Source: Bacillota bacterium | Lineage (GTDB): Bacteria > Bacillota_E > Sulfobacillia > Sulfobacillales > JAIMBI01 | Direction of reading: 5' to 3' | Length of the DNA stretch: 64,000 bases | Assembly: GCA_021828405.1 (NCBI GenBank) | Contig: JAKARZ010000001.1 | Coordinates: forward strand, 136,777 to 200,776 | Shown here: piece after piece, positions 55,552 through 63,797 of the stretch | Position numbering within the stretch: the stretch's first letter is position 1 | How the letters are laid out: the number at the start of each line of letters is the position of its first letter | Made by a program: the position numbers and the translations under genes | Notes under the pieces: generated by a model | Databases searched by the model: none | What the model saw: only the letters and a program-made list of their open reading frames with translations | Told to the model about the DNA's origin: nothing

Positions 55552-56736
55552 ATGAACCGCGTGCAGAACCCGTATAGCCCAGGGGCCGGTGCGCCTCCAC
55601 CGGCACTGGTGGGACGGCAGCGGCCCCTCGACGACATGGACGTCGCGCTACAGCGGCGCCTCATCGGCCGGTCGGCTAAAGGCATTATGCTGACCGGCCG
55701 ACGTGGGGTGGGCAAGACCGTGCTGTTGGCGGAGTTTGCCTCGCGCGCCTTGGGCTTTGGGTATGTGGCCGAGCACATCGAAGCGGGCGACGGGGTGGAC
55801 TTTGCCCGTGAGGTGGCATCGGCCGTGCGGCGGGTGCTGTTGCAGCTGGAAGCTCGCCACCGCCGCCCCATGGCCCGAGCAGCCCAAACCCAGGTGCGGC
55901 GAGCGTTGGGCGTCTTGAAGGCGTTTTCGGTGCGTCTGCCCCAGGGGCCGGAATTCACCCTGGAGGTGGCCCCCGTTCCTGGCCCGGCCGATTCAGGCGA
56001 TCTGGCCATCGACTTGGCGGGCCTGTTGTGCGAGACCGGCGAGGCCGCCCGCGCACTGTCCGCCGGCGTCCTCCTCACGCTGGACGAGCTGCAGTACCTT
56101 GCTCCATCGGACCTGTCCGCCCTCATCGTGGGACTGCACCGGGTTGAGCAGGCCGCGCTCCCGATCCAAGTGGCCGGCGCGGGTCTGCCGTCGCTGCCCG
56201 GCCTATTGGGCGAGGTGCGCTCGTACGTCGAGCGCATGTTCACGTTTGTGGACATCGGGGCGCTGTCGGCGCCGGACATTGCCGAAGCGTTGTCCCGCCC
56301 CGCGCGGGACGCGGGAGTGCATTGGACAGACGAGGCGATCTTGCGCGTGGCCGAAACGTCGGAGGGCTATCCGTACTTCCTCCAGGAATTTGGCAAGACC
56401 AGCTGGGATGTGGCGCCGGGTCCCCGCCACATTGACCTTTTGGACGTCGTGCAGGGGATTCCGCTCGCGGAGGCGGAGTTGGACGGGAGCTTTTTTCGCG
56501 TGCGGTTCGACCGCACCACGGATGGCGAGCGGACCTATCTCCGCGCGATGGCCCACCTGGGACCGGGGCCGCACTCCACCGCCGAGGTGGCCAACGCTAT
56601 GCGGCGGACCATGCAGCAGGTCGGATCCGTGCGGGACAGTTTGATTCGCCGGGGTCTCTTGTTCGCTCCGCGCTGGGGTCAGATTGACTTCACCGTGCCG
56701 ATGTTTGACCGGTTCCTCCGCCGAGCCTTCAAGTAG
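55552..56736 (+). CDS. AAA ATPase (archaeal-ATPase/ORC-like)
   Basis: This 394-residue protein has Walker A GRRGVGKT at 49-56 and Walker B LTLDELQYL with Asp178. Sensor-like AGAGLPSLPGLLGE and YPYFLQEFGKTSWDVAP follow, and a C-terminal winged-helix-like region (STAEVANAMRRTMQQVGSVR, DSLIRRGLLF) probably binds DNA. This is the architecture of STAND-like or archaeal ATPases often linked to mobile elements and defence. The ATG has no strong ribosome binding site, but a -10-like TATACT sits 7 bases upstream. It is the first of five P-loop genes in a row on this strand. Confidence 0.7.
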   Translation: MNRVQNPYSPGAGAPPPALVGRQRPLDDMDVALQRRLIGRSAKGIMLTGRRGVGKTVLLAEFASRALGFGYVAEHIEAGDGVDFAREVASAVRRVLLQLEARHRRPMARAAQTQVRRALGVLKAFSVRLPQGPEFTLEVAPVPGPADSGDLAIDLAGLLCETGEAARALSAGVLLTLDELQYLAPSDLSALIVGLHRVEQAALPIQVAGAGLPSLPGLLGEVRSYVERMFTFVDIGALSAPDIAEALSRPARDAGVHWTDEAILRVAETSEGYPYFLQEFGKTSWDVAPGPRHIDLLDVVQGIPLAEAELDGSFFRVRFDRTTDGERTYLRAMAHLGPGPHSTAEVANAMRRTMQQVGSVRDSLIRRGLLFAPRWGQIDFTVPMFDRFLRRAFK

Positions 56737-56834
56737 GCGGCTTCACGCCCGTGTGGGACCAGTCCGTACTCTCCCCCCCCCTCAACCACTGGGACACGGC
56801 GGTCAAAGAGATGGCCACCCACGCCGTCGCGGCG

Positions 56835-56876
56835 ATACTACATTTCATGTAGTATTACACTACACGCGATGTAGTG
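56835..56876 (+). promoter_or_regulatory. Two ACTACA/TGTAGT palindromes in front of the second ATPase gene
   Basis: Palindrome 1 (56835-56855) has 9-base arms ATACTACAT and ATGTAGTAT around TTC. Palindrome 2 (56858-56876) has 7-base arms CACTACA and TGTAGTG around CGCGA. Both share ACTACA...TGTAGT, a half-site arrangement like BlaI/MecI operators. The second ends 14 bases before the ATG and abuts the GGGAGG ribosome binding site, so a bound repressor would block expression. They are AT-rich islands in GC-rich surroundings. Confidence 0.7.
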
Positions 56877-56890
56877 CCGGGAGGTGAATC

Positions 56891-58021
56891 ATGCCCGTGG
56901 TGCCCTTGTTTCCGGTCGGGACGCTAGCCGGGCCAGACGATGTGGTAGACCGCGAAGCGTTTATGGCCGACGCGGCGGCGGAACTCACCAGCGGTCAGAG
57001 CTTGGTGGTGGCAGGACCCCGACGGACGGGAAAAACCAGCGTGGGCAAAGCCGTGCTGGCAGAGCTGAACCGCGCCGGCTGCCACACGGCCTATGTCGAC
57101 CTGTTTTTCGCGACGGGCCTCGAAGGTCTGGCCACCCAACTGGTCCAGGCGGTGGTCTCCAACCGACTGGGGATGAAAAACCGCGTCATCCACTCCTGGG
57201 AGGAGCTTTTGAACTGGCTCGGCGGGTTTCAAGTCACGGAGCGCCTCGCCGGCCTGGAGGTGGCGCTCACGCGGGTCGGCCCCCATCGCACAGCAGAACA
57301 GATGCTGGATGCCGCATTGGCCCTGTCGGAGCAGATGGCGGCTCGGGACCAAAAGCGTCTCGTGGTGTTGCTGGACGAATTCCAGGAGGTCAATCGGCTG
57401 GGCGGCACCCTCTTGCTGCAGCGGATGCGGGCGCACTTTCAACAGCAGCGGTGGTGCACCTATCTCTTTTTGGGAAGCCAGGCGTCTCTCCTGAACGCGC
57501 TGTTTGCTGAGCGCCAGCGCGCCCTGTATCGATTTGCGCTGCTACGAGATCTGCCGCCGGTGCCGGATGAGGCGTGGCGAGTGTACCTTCACCGCAAGTT
57601 CGAAGGGGCGGGACTGGAACTGACCCAGCAGGGCGCGGACACGCTGCTCGCCCGCACTGGCGGCCACCCCTACGGCCTGATGCAGGTTGCCAACCGCGCC
57701 TATGTGCTGCTGCAGCAGGGGGACCGGCGTCGAATCACGGCAGACGTCGCGGTGTTGGCGTACCAGGACGTGTTGCGGACGCTGGATCGCGTGTACGAAG
57801 CCGAGTGGGCCGACGTCCGTCGAGTGAAATCCGCTGGTCGGGTCCTGGAAGCGCTGGCACGGGGCGAGCCCGCCTACCAAACCCACTTGCCGGCAGCCAC
57901 GGTATATCGGGCACTGGCCGCGCTCGTGCAGCAGGGGGTGATTTACCGCCCGGCACCACGGGCTCGATACCGCTTCACCGAAGTGATGTTTCTGGATTGG
58001 CTCCTCGGGAAGCTCACCTGA
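56891..58021 (+). CDS. AAA ATPase (archaeal-ATPase family) behind a palindromic operator
   Basis: This 376-residue protein has GGGAGG upstream of the ATG. Walker A GPRRTGKTS is at 42-50 and Walker B VVLLDEFQEV at 157-166 (Asp162, Glu163). CTYLFLGSQASLLNALFAER and DRRRITADVAVLAYQDVLRT are typical of the family. The C-terminus (ATVYRALAALVQQGVIYRPA, RARYRFTEVMFLDWLL) is a winged helix. It is similar in plan to the preceding ATPase but diverged in sequence. The strong operator suggests inducible expression. It may be regulatory or mechanistic for the operon beginning 220 bases downstream. Confidence 0.75.
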   Translation: MPVVPLFPVGTLAGPDDVVDREAFMADAAAELTSGQSLVVAGPRRTGKTSVGKAVLAELNRAGCHTAYVDLFFATGLEGLATQLVQAVVSNRLGMKNRVIHSWEELLNWLGGFQVTERLAGLEVALTRVGPHRTAEQMLDAALALSEQMAARDQKRLVVLLDEFQEVNRLGGTLLLQRMRAHFQQQRWCTYLFLGSQASLLNALFAERQRALYRFALLRDLPPVPDEAWRVYLHRKFEGAGLELTQQGADTLLARTGGHPYGLMQVANRAYVLLQQGDRRRITADVAVLAYQDVLRTLDRVYEAEWADVRRVKSAGRVLEALARGEPAYQTHLPAATVYRALAALVQQGVIYRPAPRARYRFTEVMFLDWLLGKLT

Positions 58022-58240
58022 CCGGCGCCACGCGGTCCTCTGGCTGCCGGGTGCTGGCGTTTTCGGGGATGCACGGCTGGCAGGAAACCCCCATGCCGCC
58101 GCGAAGTCCCTTATCGACAGCCTGATGGCGGCCTGGGAAGCCCCGGCGAGGCTTTTGGGGACGGTCGGCGAAAAAGACGCGTCGAACGGATCGGGCGTGG
58201 CCATCCGCGGTGCCATTGAAAGTGTTGTGGAGGTGGTCGG

Positions 58241-59083
58241 ATGGCAGACGAGAGAGACAGGCGAGACGACGGGAACGTGGCGGAGATGACGGAGCAGGAG
58301 GGGCGTGAGGGCGTCGAAGCCACCCAGCCCGGGGTCATGGGCCCGGACGACTTTGACTTGCAGGCCAAGCCGATGGCCGCCCGCATCGCGGCCCTGGGCA
58401 AGCGGGTGGGCCGACTCGGCCGACTGCCGCGCCATGTCGACGAGTGGGACGTTTTCAGCGCCACGAAGGTCGCGGACGAGGTGACCGCCGTGGTCGACGA
58501 GCTGTCCCAAGAAGTGGGCCGTTTCGGCGATGTCGTTCGCTCGACGCGCCTCGCGGCCACAGACGCCGACGAGGCGCGCTGGGCCAGTGAATTTGAGCAG
58601 GCCCTGTCTCTCGCCGAAGTGCCGTTTGCCGGGCGCTTCCCCCAGTACGACGTGTTCCCCTTCTACGTGAAGGTGGACCTCCAAGGGGGCGCCGTCGTGA
58701 TCAACAACCGCACGGGCCACGTGCTGCGCCCCGCGGCACTGGCCAAGCTGGTGAAAACCGAGTGGGACAAGGTGCACCGAGCGGCTTTTAACGATCAGCA
58801 GTTTTTGAAGGCCCTTTACGCCCTGTACGACGTGCTGCCCAAGGATCTGACCCGGGGGGCGGCGCTCCGCCGGGCGCACGAACTTTTGACAGTGCGCACC
58901 GGCACGGCGGCGTATCCCTTGCGCCAGTTTGCGTTTGATCTGTATCGCGTGCGCCGTACCAACATGACGGCCGACGGACGGCGGCTGTTGCTGAACCACA
59001 GTCACGACAAAAAGGGCGTGTCGGTGCCCGACGGACACGGCGGCACCGACCTTTTGGGCACCTACGAAGTGGTGCGGGCGTGA
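58241..59083 (+). CDS. Unknown 280-residue protein, first gene of the BrxL-like operon
   Basis: It starts at an ATG behind GTGGAGGTGG. The first 45 residues are acidic and disordered. A helical region follows (MAARIAALGKRVGRLGRLPR, ADEVTAVVDELSQEVGRF), then a mixed domain (FPQYDVFPFYVKVDLQGGAV, VINNRTGHVLRPAALAKL) and a charged C-terminus. I recognise no family. Its stop overlaps the start of the next ATPase (GTGA), so it is a core part of the operon, perhaps an adaptor or target-recognition subunit. Confidence 0.7.
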   Translation: MADERDRRDDGNVAEMTEQEGREGVEATQPGVMGPDDFDLQAKPMAARIAALGKRVGRLGRLPRHVDEWDVFSATKVADEVTAVVDELSQEVGRFGDVVRSTRLAATDADEARWASEFEQALSLAEVPFAGRFPQYDVFPFYVKVDLQGGAVVINNRTGHVLRPAALAKLVKTEWDKVHRAAFNDQQFLKALYALYDVLPKDLTRGAALRRAHELLTVRTGTAAYPLRQFAFDLYRVRRTNMTADGRRLLLNHSHDKKGVSVPDGHGGTDLLGTYEVVRA

Positions 59084-60345
59084 CGCCCCACGTATGGCGG
59101 ACCCAAGGCGAGCCCCCCACCGAGCGGCGGCTCCTGCGGCAGGTGTCCATCGATCCCGCCAACATGACCGCATTTCTCCGCGAGCACTACGCCCAGCGCT
59201 TCATTCCCCTGGGTGGCAGCAAAGTGAAGTGGATCATTGGCACCCCCGGAGCGGGTAAAACCCACGCGCTCCGCATGCTCGAGATGGCCGCATCGGAAGA
59301 TGGGCTGTTGACGGTGGCTCTGGACGCCCGTGCCACACCGCTGCGCGGGATCCAAGAATTCGGCCAGGCGGTGCTGGCGCAACTGGACACCACCCAGATT
59401 CTCCGGGGCCTTCGGGACCGTGTCATTCGGCGCCTCGGGTACGACACCACCAGCATGCCCCCGTCCACCACCCTCGTGGACTGGCTGGTGGCGGAGCGCG
59501 GCCGCATTCGGGACACGGCCATGGCCGACATCCGCGAACACGTGGACCAGATGCTGGCGCCGGTGGACGTGGACCTGTCGCTCAAGGTGGCCGTCTCTTT
59601 TAAGGTTGGTGAGCTTTTGGGCGTTCCCAGTCCCGACACCGACACCCTGGATGCGTGGCTGAAGGGAGAGCCGCTGCGAAAGCCGCTCATGAAGCGGCTG
59701 GGTCTCACGCAGGCGCTCAATCGGCAGAACGCCAGAACCATCCTGCAAGGATGGGCGGTCCTGGCCCGCACGGCGGGCCGGGGCGGGATCCTTATTACCG
59801 TGGACCAGCTGGACCAGCTGGTGGCGCCCAAGGGTGACGGCACCACCGTGTACTACACCGCCGGCCGCCGCGAAGAAACCTATGAGATGCTGCGCGAGTT
59901 CATCGACGACGGCGACGTGCTGCCGGGGCTTTGGCTGGTGCTGGCGGCACGGCCCGCCTTGTACCAGGATGAGAAGCGCGGCATCTCGTCGTATCCCGCC
60001 TTGAAGGATCGGGTGTCCACGGAGCTCACATCCGTGGAGTTGAATCGGTTTTCCGACTGGCTCGACTGGGACAGCGTCTTTGCCGCCGAGGAGGGCGCCA
60101 TACGCCGAGTGGCCGACGCGTGGGCCGTGGCCACCGGAGGCAGCCCGCGCGTCGCCCCCGCCGCCGGCTCGCTGTCGCAGGTGCGGCGGACCATGCTGGC
60201 CAGCGTCGGGGGTCCGGCCCCGCACCATGACGCGTGGACCCCGCTCGCCGATCGAGAAAACCCGCTCGGCATCGACTGTGGGCCAAACCCCAGCGAAGGA
60301 ACCGGCGACAGCACGGGCGAAGGGGGGAGTCGTCTTGACGAATGA
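59080..60345 (+). CDS. AAA ATPase of the BrxL-like operon
   Basis: This 421-residue protein starts at a GTG overlapping the upstream stop. Walker A GTPGAGKTH is at 54-62 inside KWIIGTPGAGKTHALRMLEM, and Walker B GILITVDQLDQL has Asp245. WLVLAARPALYQDEKRGISS is sensor-like. The last 60 residues are Gly/Pro/Asp-rich and probably flexible. The GKTH context resembles the ATPases that accompany BREX and DUF499 systems. It overlaps the next gene by 11 bases. No exact family is assigned. Confidence 0.7.
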   Translation: MTPHVWRTQGEPPTERRLLRQVSIDPANMTAFLREHYAQRFIPLGGSKVKWIIGTPGAGKTHALRMLEMAASEDGLLTVALDARATPLRGIQEFGQAVLAQLDTTQILRGLRDRVIRRLGYDTTSMPPSTTLVDWLVAERGRIRDTAMADIREHVDQMLAPVDVDLSLKVAVSFKVGELLGVPSPDTDTLDAWLKGEPLRKPLMKRLGLTQALNRQNARTILQGWAVLARTAGRGGILITVDQLDQLVAPKGDGTTVYYTAGRREETYEMLREFIDDGDVLPGLWLVLAARPALYQDEKRGISSYPALKDRVSTELTSVELNRFSDWLDWDSVFAAEEGAIRRVADAWAVATGGSPRVAPAAGSLSQVRRTMLASVGGPAPHHDAWTPLADRENPLGIDCGPNPSEGTGDSTGEGGSRLDE

Positions 60346-61540
60346 CGCACGCTACGAGGCCGAGCGCGTGCTGGAGAGCCTCCGGTCCGGCGTGCCGTCC
60401 GCCGCCCTGGCCGAGCGACTGGCCATTGGGCGCGAGCGGCTGCTGGAGAAGGCGGATCAGGTGCTGGAAGGCGCGCTGGCCCGACCCCTCGTGGTGCGGG
60501 CCAACTACGGCGACGGCAAAACGCACTTCCTGGAAGCGGTCGCCGTGCGGGCGCGGCAGGCCGGATGGGTGGTGAGCACCGTCTCGGTCAGCCGCGAGGT
60601 GCCGCTCGCCAACCTGGACAAGTTCTACGGCGCGGTGGCCGCGGCCACTCGCCTGCCCGACTCCACGGTATCGGGCCTGGCGCCGCTGTTGAACAAGGTG
60701 CGCGAGCGCGGCCGGGCACGCACGAACCTGGAAGGCGTGCCGGAGCGCCTGCGCTACGCGCTGGACGCCTACTGCCTGGACAGCGTGGACCATCGCGAGG
60801 AGCTTTTAGGCGAGCTGTCAGGTCGGCCTATCGGATCGCTCAGCAAAATCTTGCACGATGCCTTTGCCCACGCGGTGAAGTTCGAGCGATTCTCGCCCAC
60901 CCAGGATGCCATTGGATACTTTCGCCTCATGGACCGGCTGGTGACCCTCGCCGGCTACCGGGGGTGGGTCCTCCTGATCGACGAAGTGGAGCTGTTGGGC
61001 AAAACCGGCATCGGGCAGCGCGCCCGGGCGTATGCCAATCTGGCGCGCCTCATCCACAGCGAAAGCCTTGAGCACACATGGGTGGTGGCGGCCCTCGCCT
61101 CCAACTACTACCCCGAGGTGATCGAAGCGCGCCAAGACCCGACCGCCGCGCCGGAGTGGCTGGCCAAACGATCGCGCCCGGACGACGCGGCCGATGCCAC
61201 ACGCGGGGTCCAGTTCCTGCTCCAGGCCGAGCTTCTGCCGCCGCTCACGTTGGACGAAGTGGACCAGCTGCTGCTCATGGTGCGCGACGCGCACGGGGCG
61301 GCCTACGCCTGGACGCCTCCCGAACCCGAGGCGTACCTCTCCGCCGTCCGCCACCTGGCCAAGTCCGGCGCTCCAGTGCGCACCCGCATCCGCGCCGCCG
61401 TGCAGTGGCTCGACCTGTGGATGCAGTACGGCCACGCGCCCACCATCGAGGTGTGGAACCCCCAGGGCACCAGCCTGGCGGAACTGCCGGACGAGGCGTT
61501 TGAGCAGCCGACCGGCGTGAGCCGGCCGGCCATCTTCTGA
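60335..61540 (+). CDS. BrxD/DUF2791-like ATPase
   Basis: The start is a TTG at 60335, the only in-frame start near an AAGGGGGGAG site, giving 401 residues. ARYEAERVLESLRSGVPSAA with LAIGRERLLEKADQVLEGAL precedes Walker A (NYGDGKTH, 57-64). STVSVSREVPLANLDKFYGA and the Walker B GWVLLIDEVELL (Asp216, Glu217) follow. RTRIRAAVQWLDLWMQYG is near the C-terminus. This order matches BrxD-type (DUF2791) ATPases of BREX types 2 and 6. There is a single-base gap to the BrxL-like gene, so the two are certainly co-translated. Confidence 0.75.
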   Translation: MTNDARYEAERVLESLRSGVPSAALAERLAIGRERLLEKADQVLEGALARPLVVRANYGDGKTHFLEAVAVRARQAGWVVSTVSVSREVPLANLDKFYGAVAAATRLPDSTVSGLAPLLNKVRERGRARTNLEGVPERLRYALDAYCLDSVDHREELLGELSGRPIGSLSKILHDAFAHAVKFERFSPTQDAIGYFRLMDRLVTLAGYRGWVLLIDEVELLGKTGIGQRARAYANLARLIHSESLEHTWVVAALASNYYPEVIEARQDPTAAPEWLAKRSRPDDAADATRGVQFLLQAELLPPLTLDEVDQLLLMVRDAHGAAYAWTPPEPEAYLSAVRHLAKSGAPVRTRIRAAVQWLDLWMQYGHAPTIEVWNPQGTSLAELPDEAFEQPTGVSRPAIF

Positions 61541-61541
61541 C

Positions 61542-63635
61542 ATGGCCGGGGATTCCGCGGACGCCCGGGTGGCGCTCGCGGCATTAAAAGCCAAGGCCCA
61601 CGCCGTGATGGGGGGCCTGGTGGTGGAGCGCATCCCTGACTTGGGCGGCGTGTTTGCCCAGATTCCCCGCTACGTGGGAGAATACCTGGTGGCCACCTAC
61701 GGCCTGGCCGCCGCCCGGCAAACCGTCGCGGAGTTTTTTCCGGCGAGCGACCGCATTGAAACGCTGCAATACCGGCTCATGCGCGAGGGCGAGCTCACGG
61801 TGCTGGCCGAGTTGTCCGCCACTCCCAACCTCCGTCAGGATCGGCTGGACGGCCGGGTGGAACCGCTGGGTCTGGCCGTCCAGGTGCCGGATACCCTCGT
61901 GGAGTACGCCCCCGGCCTTTTGGGGGGCGGGCTCTGGGGCCGCATCCAGCTCGTCTACCGGGCTCCGCGCCAAAAGGGCGAGCCCACGGCCCAGGTGCTG
62001 GACTTTCAGCCCATCCCCACCGATGCCAACCTGGACGTGTTTGTGGGATATCGTCATGAGTTTTCCCTGGAGGAGTGGCTCGACCTGTGGCTGGTGTCCA
62101 TGGGATACAGTCCGGTGGCGCTGGCCGAAGGCGTCCGGGACCCCCTGCGCGTAAAGCTGTTGCTGTTGACGCGGCTCATTCCCCTGGTGGAGCCGCAGTA
62201 CAATCTGGTGGAGATGGGCCCGCGCGGCACGGGCAAAACCTATCTCTACAGAAATGTGACGCAGACCGCGCTGGTGGTGAGCGGCGGCCGAGCCACGCCG
62301 GCCGACTTGTTCGTCAACCTCCGCACCGGCCGCCGCGGCATGCTCACGCGCACCGATGCGGTGGTGTTTGACGAAGTGGCGGGGCTGCAGATGCATGACG
62401 ACTATGGCTCCATCTCGATTCTGAAGGACTACATGGAGAGCGGGCACTTTTCCCGCGGGGGCCAGGATCACTCGGCCGACGCGTCCATCGTGCTGCTGGG
62501 CAACCTCGCCGTCGAAGGTGGCCAACCGGCCTCGTACTACGACCACCTGTTTCAGGTGTTCCCCCCCGCCCTTCAGGACGCCGCCATCGTGGACCGCATT
62601 CACGCCTATCTGCCCGGGTGGGAGCTGGCCAAAATCACGCCGCAAACCCTCGCGGTCGACTTTGGCTGGCCGGCCGACTATGTGAGCGTGCTGCTGCGGC
62701 ATTTGCGGGACTGGGCCGTCGACGACACCGTCCGGGGGCTCACGGCGTCCCGCCCTTTGCAGGACGCCACCACGCGCGACCAGCGGGCCGTGTTCAAAAC
62801 CTTGAGCGGGCTCGTCAAGCTCCTGTTCCCCGACGGCAATGTGCCCGACGAATCGGCGCCCGTGCTGCTGGGACTCGCGGCCGAACTGCGCCAGCGAGTG
62901 CATCATCAGCTGGTGTCCATGGCGCCAGGGGAGTTTCCGCCCAAATTCCTGCAGTTTTTCGGCGTCGATACGCTCACGGCGGCCGACTTGGTACGGGCAC
63001 GGGCGCTGGACCAGCACGACGAGCGGCTCAATGAGCACCCCGACGTCGGCGAAATCACGGCGCTGCTGGCATTGGTCAATGGCGAAGGAGAACCCATCGG
63101 GGGCGACGTGCAGGTGATCCAGTCCTCGCTCTTGCCCGGAACTGCCGGCCTCACGCTCACCGGGTTTCACGGCCCCGCCATGGAGCAGTCGGCGAAGGCG
63201 GCGTATCACTATCTGAGAGATCACCGCACCGAGTTTCGCATCCCCGTCGAGTCCATGGAGAACGCCCAGTTGGCGGTGCACTTGGTCCAAATCGAGCAAA
63301 ACCGGGAAGGGTCATCGGCCGGCCTCGCCTTCCTGCTGGCCATGCTGTCCGCGCTGACGGGCCGCGCCGTCAGTCCCGCACTCGCCGTGACCGGCGAGGT
63401 GGCACTCCATGGGCAGATTCTCCCGGTTGGCGGGCTCATCCCCAAGCTCTACGCCGCATTTAGCCATGGCCGTCGGCGCGTCATCGTACCCGAAGAGAAT
63501 CGGCGCCAGGTGGACGATGCGCCGCCCCCGTTGCGTGAGCACCTCGAGATTTGCCTGGTGGCCACCGTCGCCGAGGCCGTGCAACATGCCTATGGGCTCC
63601 GGGTGGTGTCGCCACGCTGGACCCAGGAATCGTAA
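61542..63635 (+). CDS. BrxL-like AAA+ / Lon-type protease
   Basis: This 697-residue protein starts with an ATG one base after the preceding stop. The N-terminal domain (GLWGRIQLVYR, FSLEEWLDLWL) is BrxL-like. The AAA core has Walker A GPRGTGKT at 226-233 and a Walker B-like AVVFDEVAGLQM near 276, followed by YGSISILKDYMESGHFSRGG. The C-terminal Lon (S16) domain has REGSSAGLAFLLAML with catalytic Ser592 and LPVGGLIPKLYAA with Lys635. The 43-residue spacing equals that of E. coli Lon (Ser679/Lys722). BrxL is a DNA-associated hexameric motor in BREX types 1 and 4. Here it sits with a BrxD-like ATPase but without PglX, PglZ or BrxC. Confidence 0.85.
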   Translation: MAGDSADARVALAALKAKAHAVMGGLVVERIPDLGGVFAQIPRYVGEYLVATYGLAAARQTVAEFFPASDRIETLQYRLMREGELTVLAELSATPNLRQDRLDGRVEPLGLAVQVPDTLVEYAPGLLGGGLWGRIQLVYRAPRQKGEPTAQVLDFQPIPTDANLDVFVGYRHEFSLEEWLDLWLVSMGYSPVALAEGVRDPLRVKLLLLTRLIPLVEPQYNLVEMGPRGTGKTYLYRNVTQTALVVSGGRATPADLFVNLRTGRRGMLTRTDAVVFDEVAGLQMHDDYGSISILKDYMESGHFSRGGQDHSADASIVLLGNLAVEGGQPASYYDHLFQVFPPALQDAAIVDRIHAYLPGWELAKITPQTLAVDFGWPADYVSVLLRHLRDWAVDDTVRGLTASRPLQDATTRDQRAVFKTLSGLVKLLFPDGNVPDESAPVLLGLAAELRQRVHHQLVSMAPGEFPPKFLQFFGVDTLTAADLVRARALDQHDERLNEHPDVGEITALLALVNGEGEPIGGDVQVIQSSLLPGTAGLTLTGFHGPAMEQSAKAAYHYLRDHRTEFRIPVESMENAQLAVHLVQIEQNREGSSAGLAFLLAMLSALTGRAVSPALAVTGEVALHGQILPVGGLIPKLYAAFSHGRRRVIVPEENRRQVDDAPPPLREHLEICLVATVAEAVQHAYGLRVVSPRWTQES

Positions 63636-63797
63636 GGCCGCAACCGCACCGCGGAGCGGGTTCCTGGATGAAGAACCGAAGGGATCGTCATCGCACATTT
63701 TATCGCGCATCCCATCGCCCATCCCATTGCACATCCCATGGCCTCGTAGTACGATGAAGACCACGCACCGTGTTTGAGACGGAGGGGAGGTTGCCGG

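Noticed and set aside
57542..60228. Long minus-strand frames (543 and 388 residues) opposite the ATPase genes
   Set aside because: No ribosome binding sites and no recognisable domains; they mirror the + strand genes that carry Walker motifs.
61584..63299. 571-residue open frame on the minus strand opposite the BrxL-like gene
   Set aside because: Composition is His/Gln/Gly/Val-rich with no motif. It is the complement of a real gene with clear family motifs, a common effect at high GC.
63690..63740. CCCATCGC/CCATTGC repeats as a CRISPR array
   Set aside because: Units are about 10-12 bases, adjacent and without spacers; at most a short degenerate tandem repeat.
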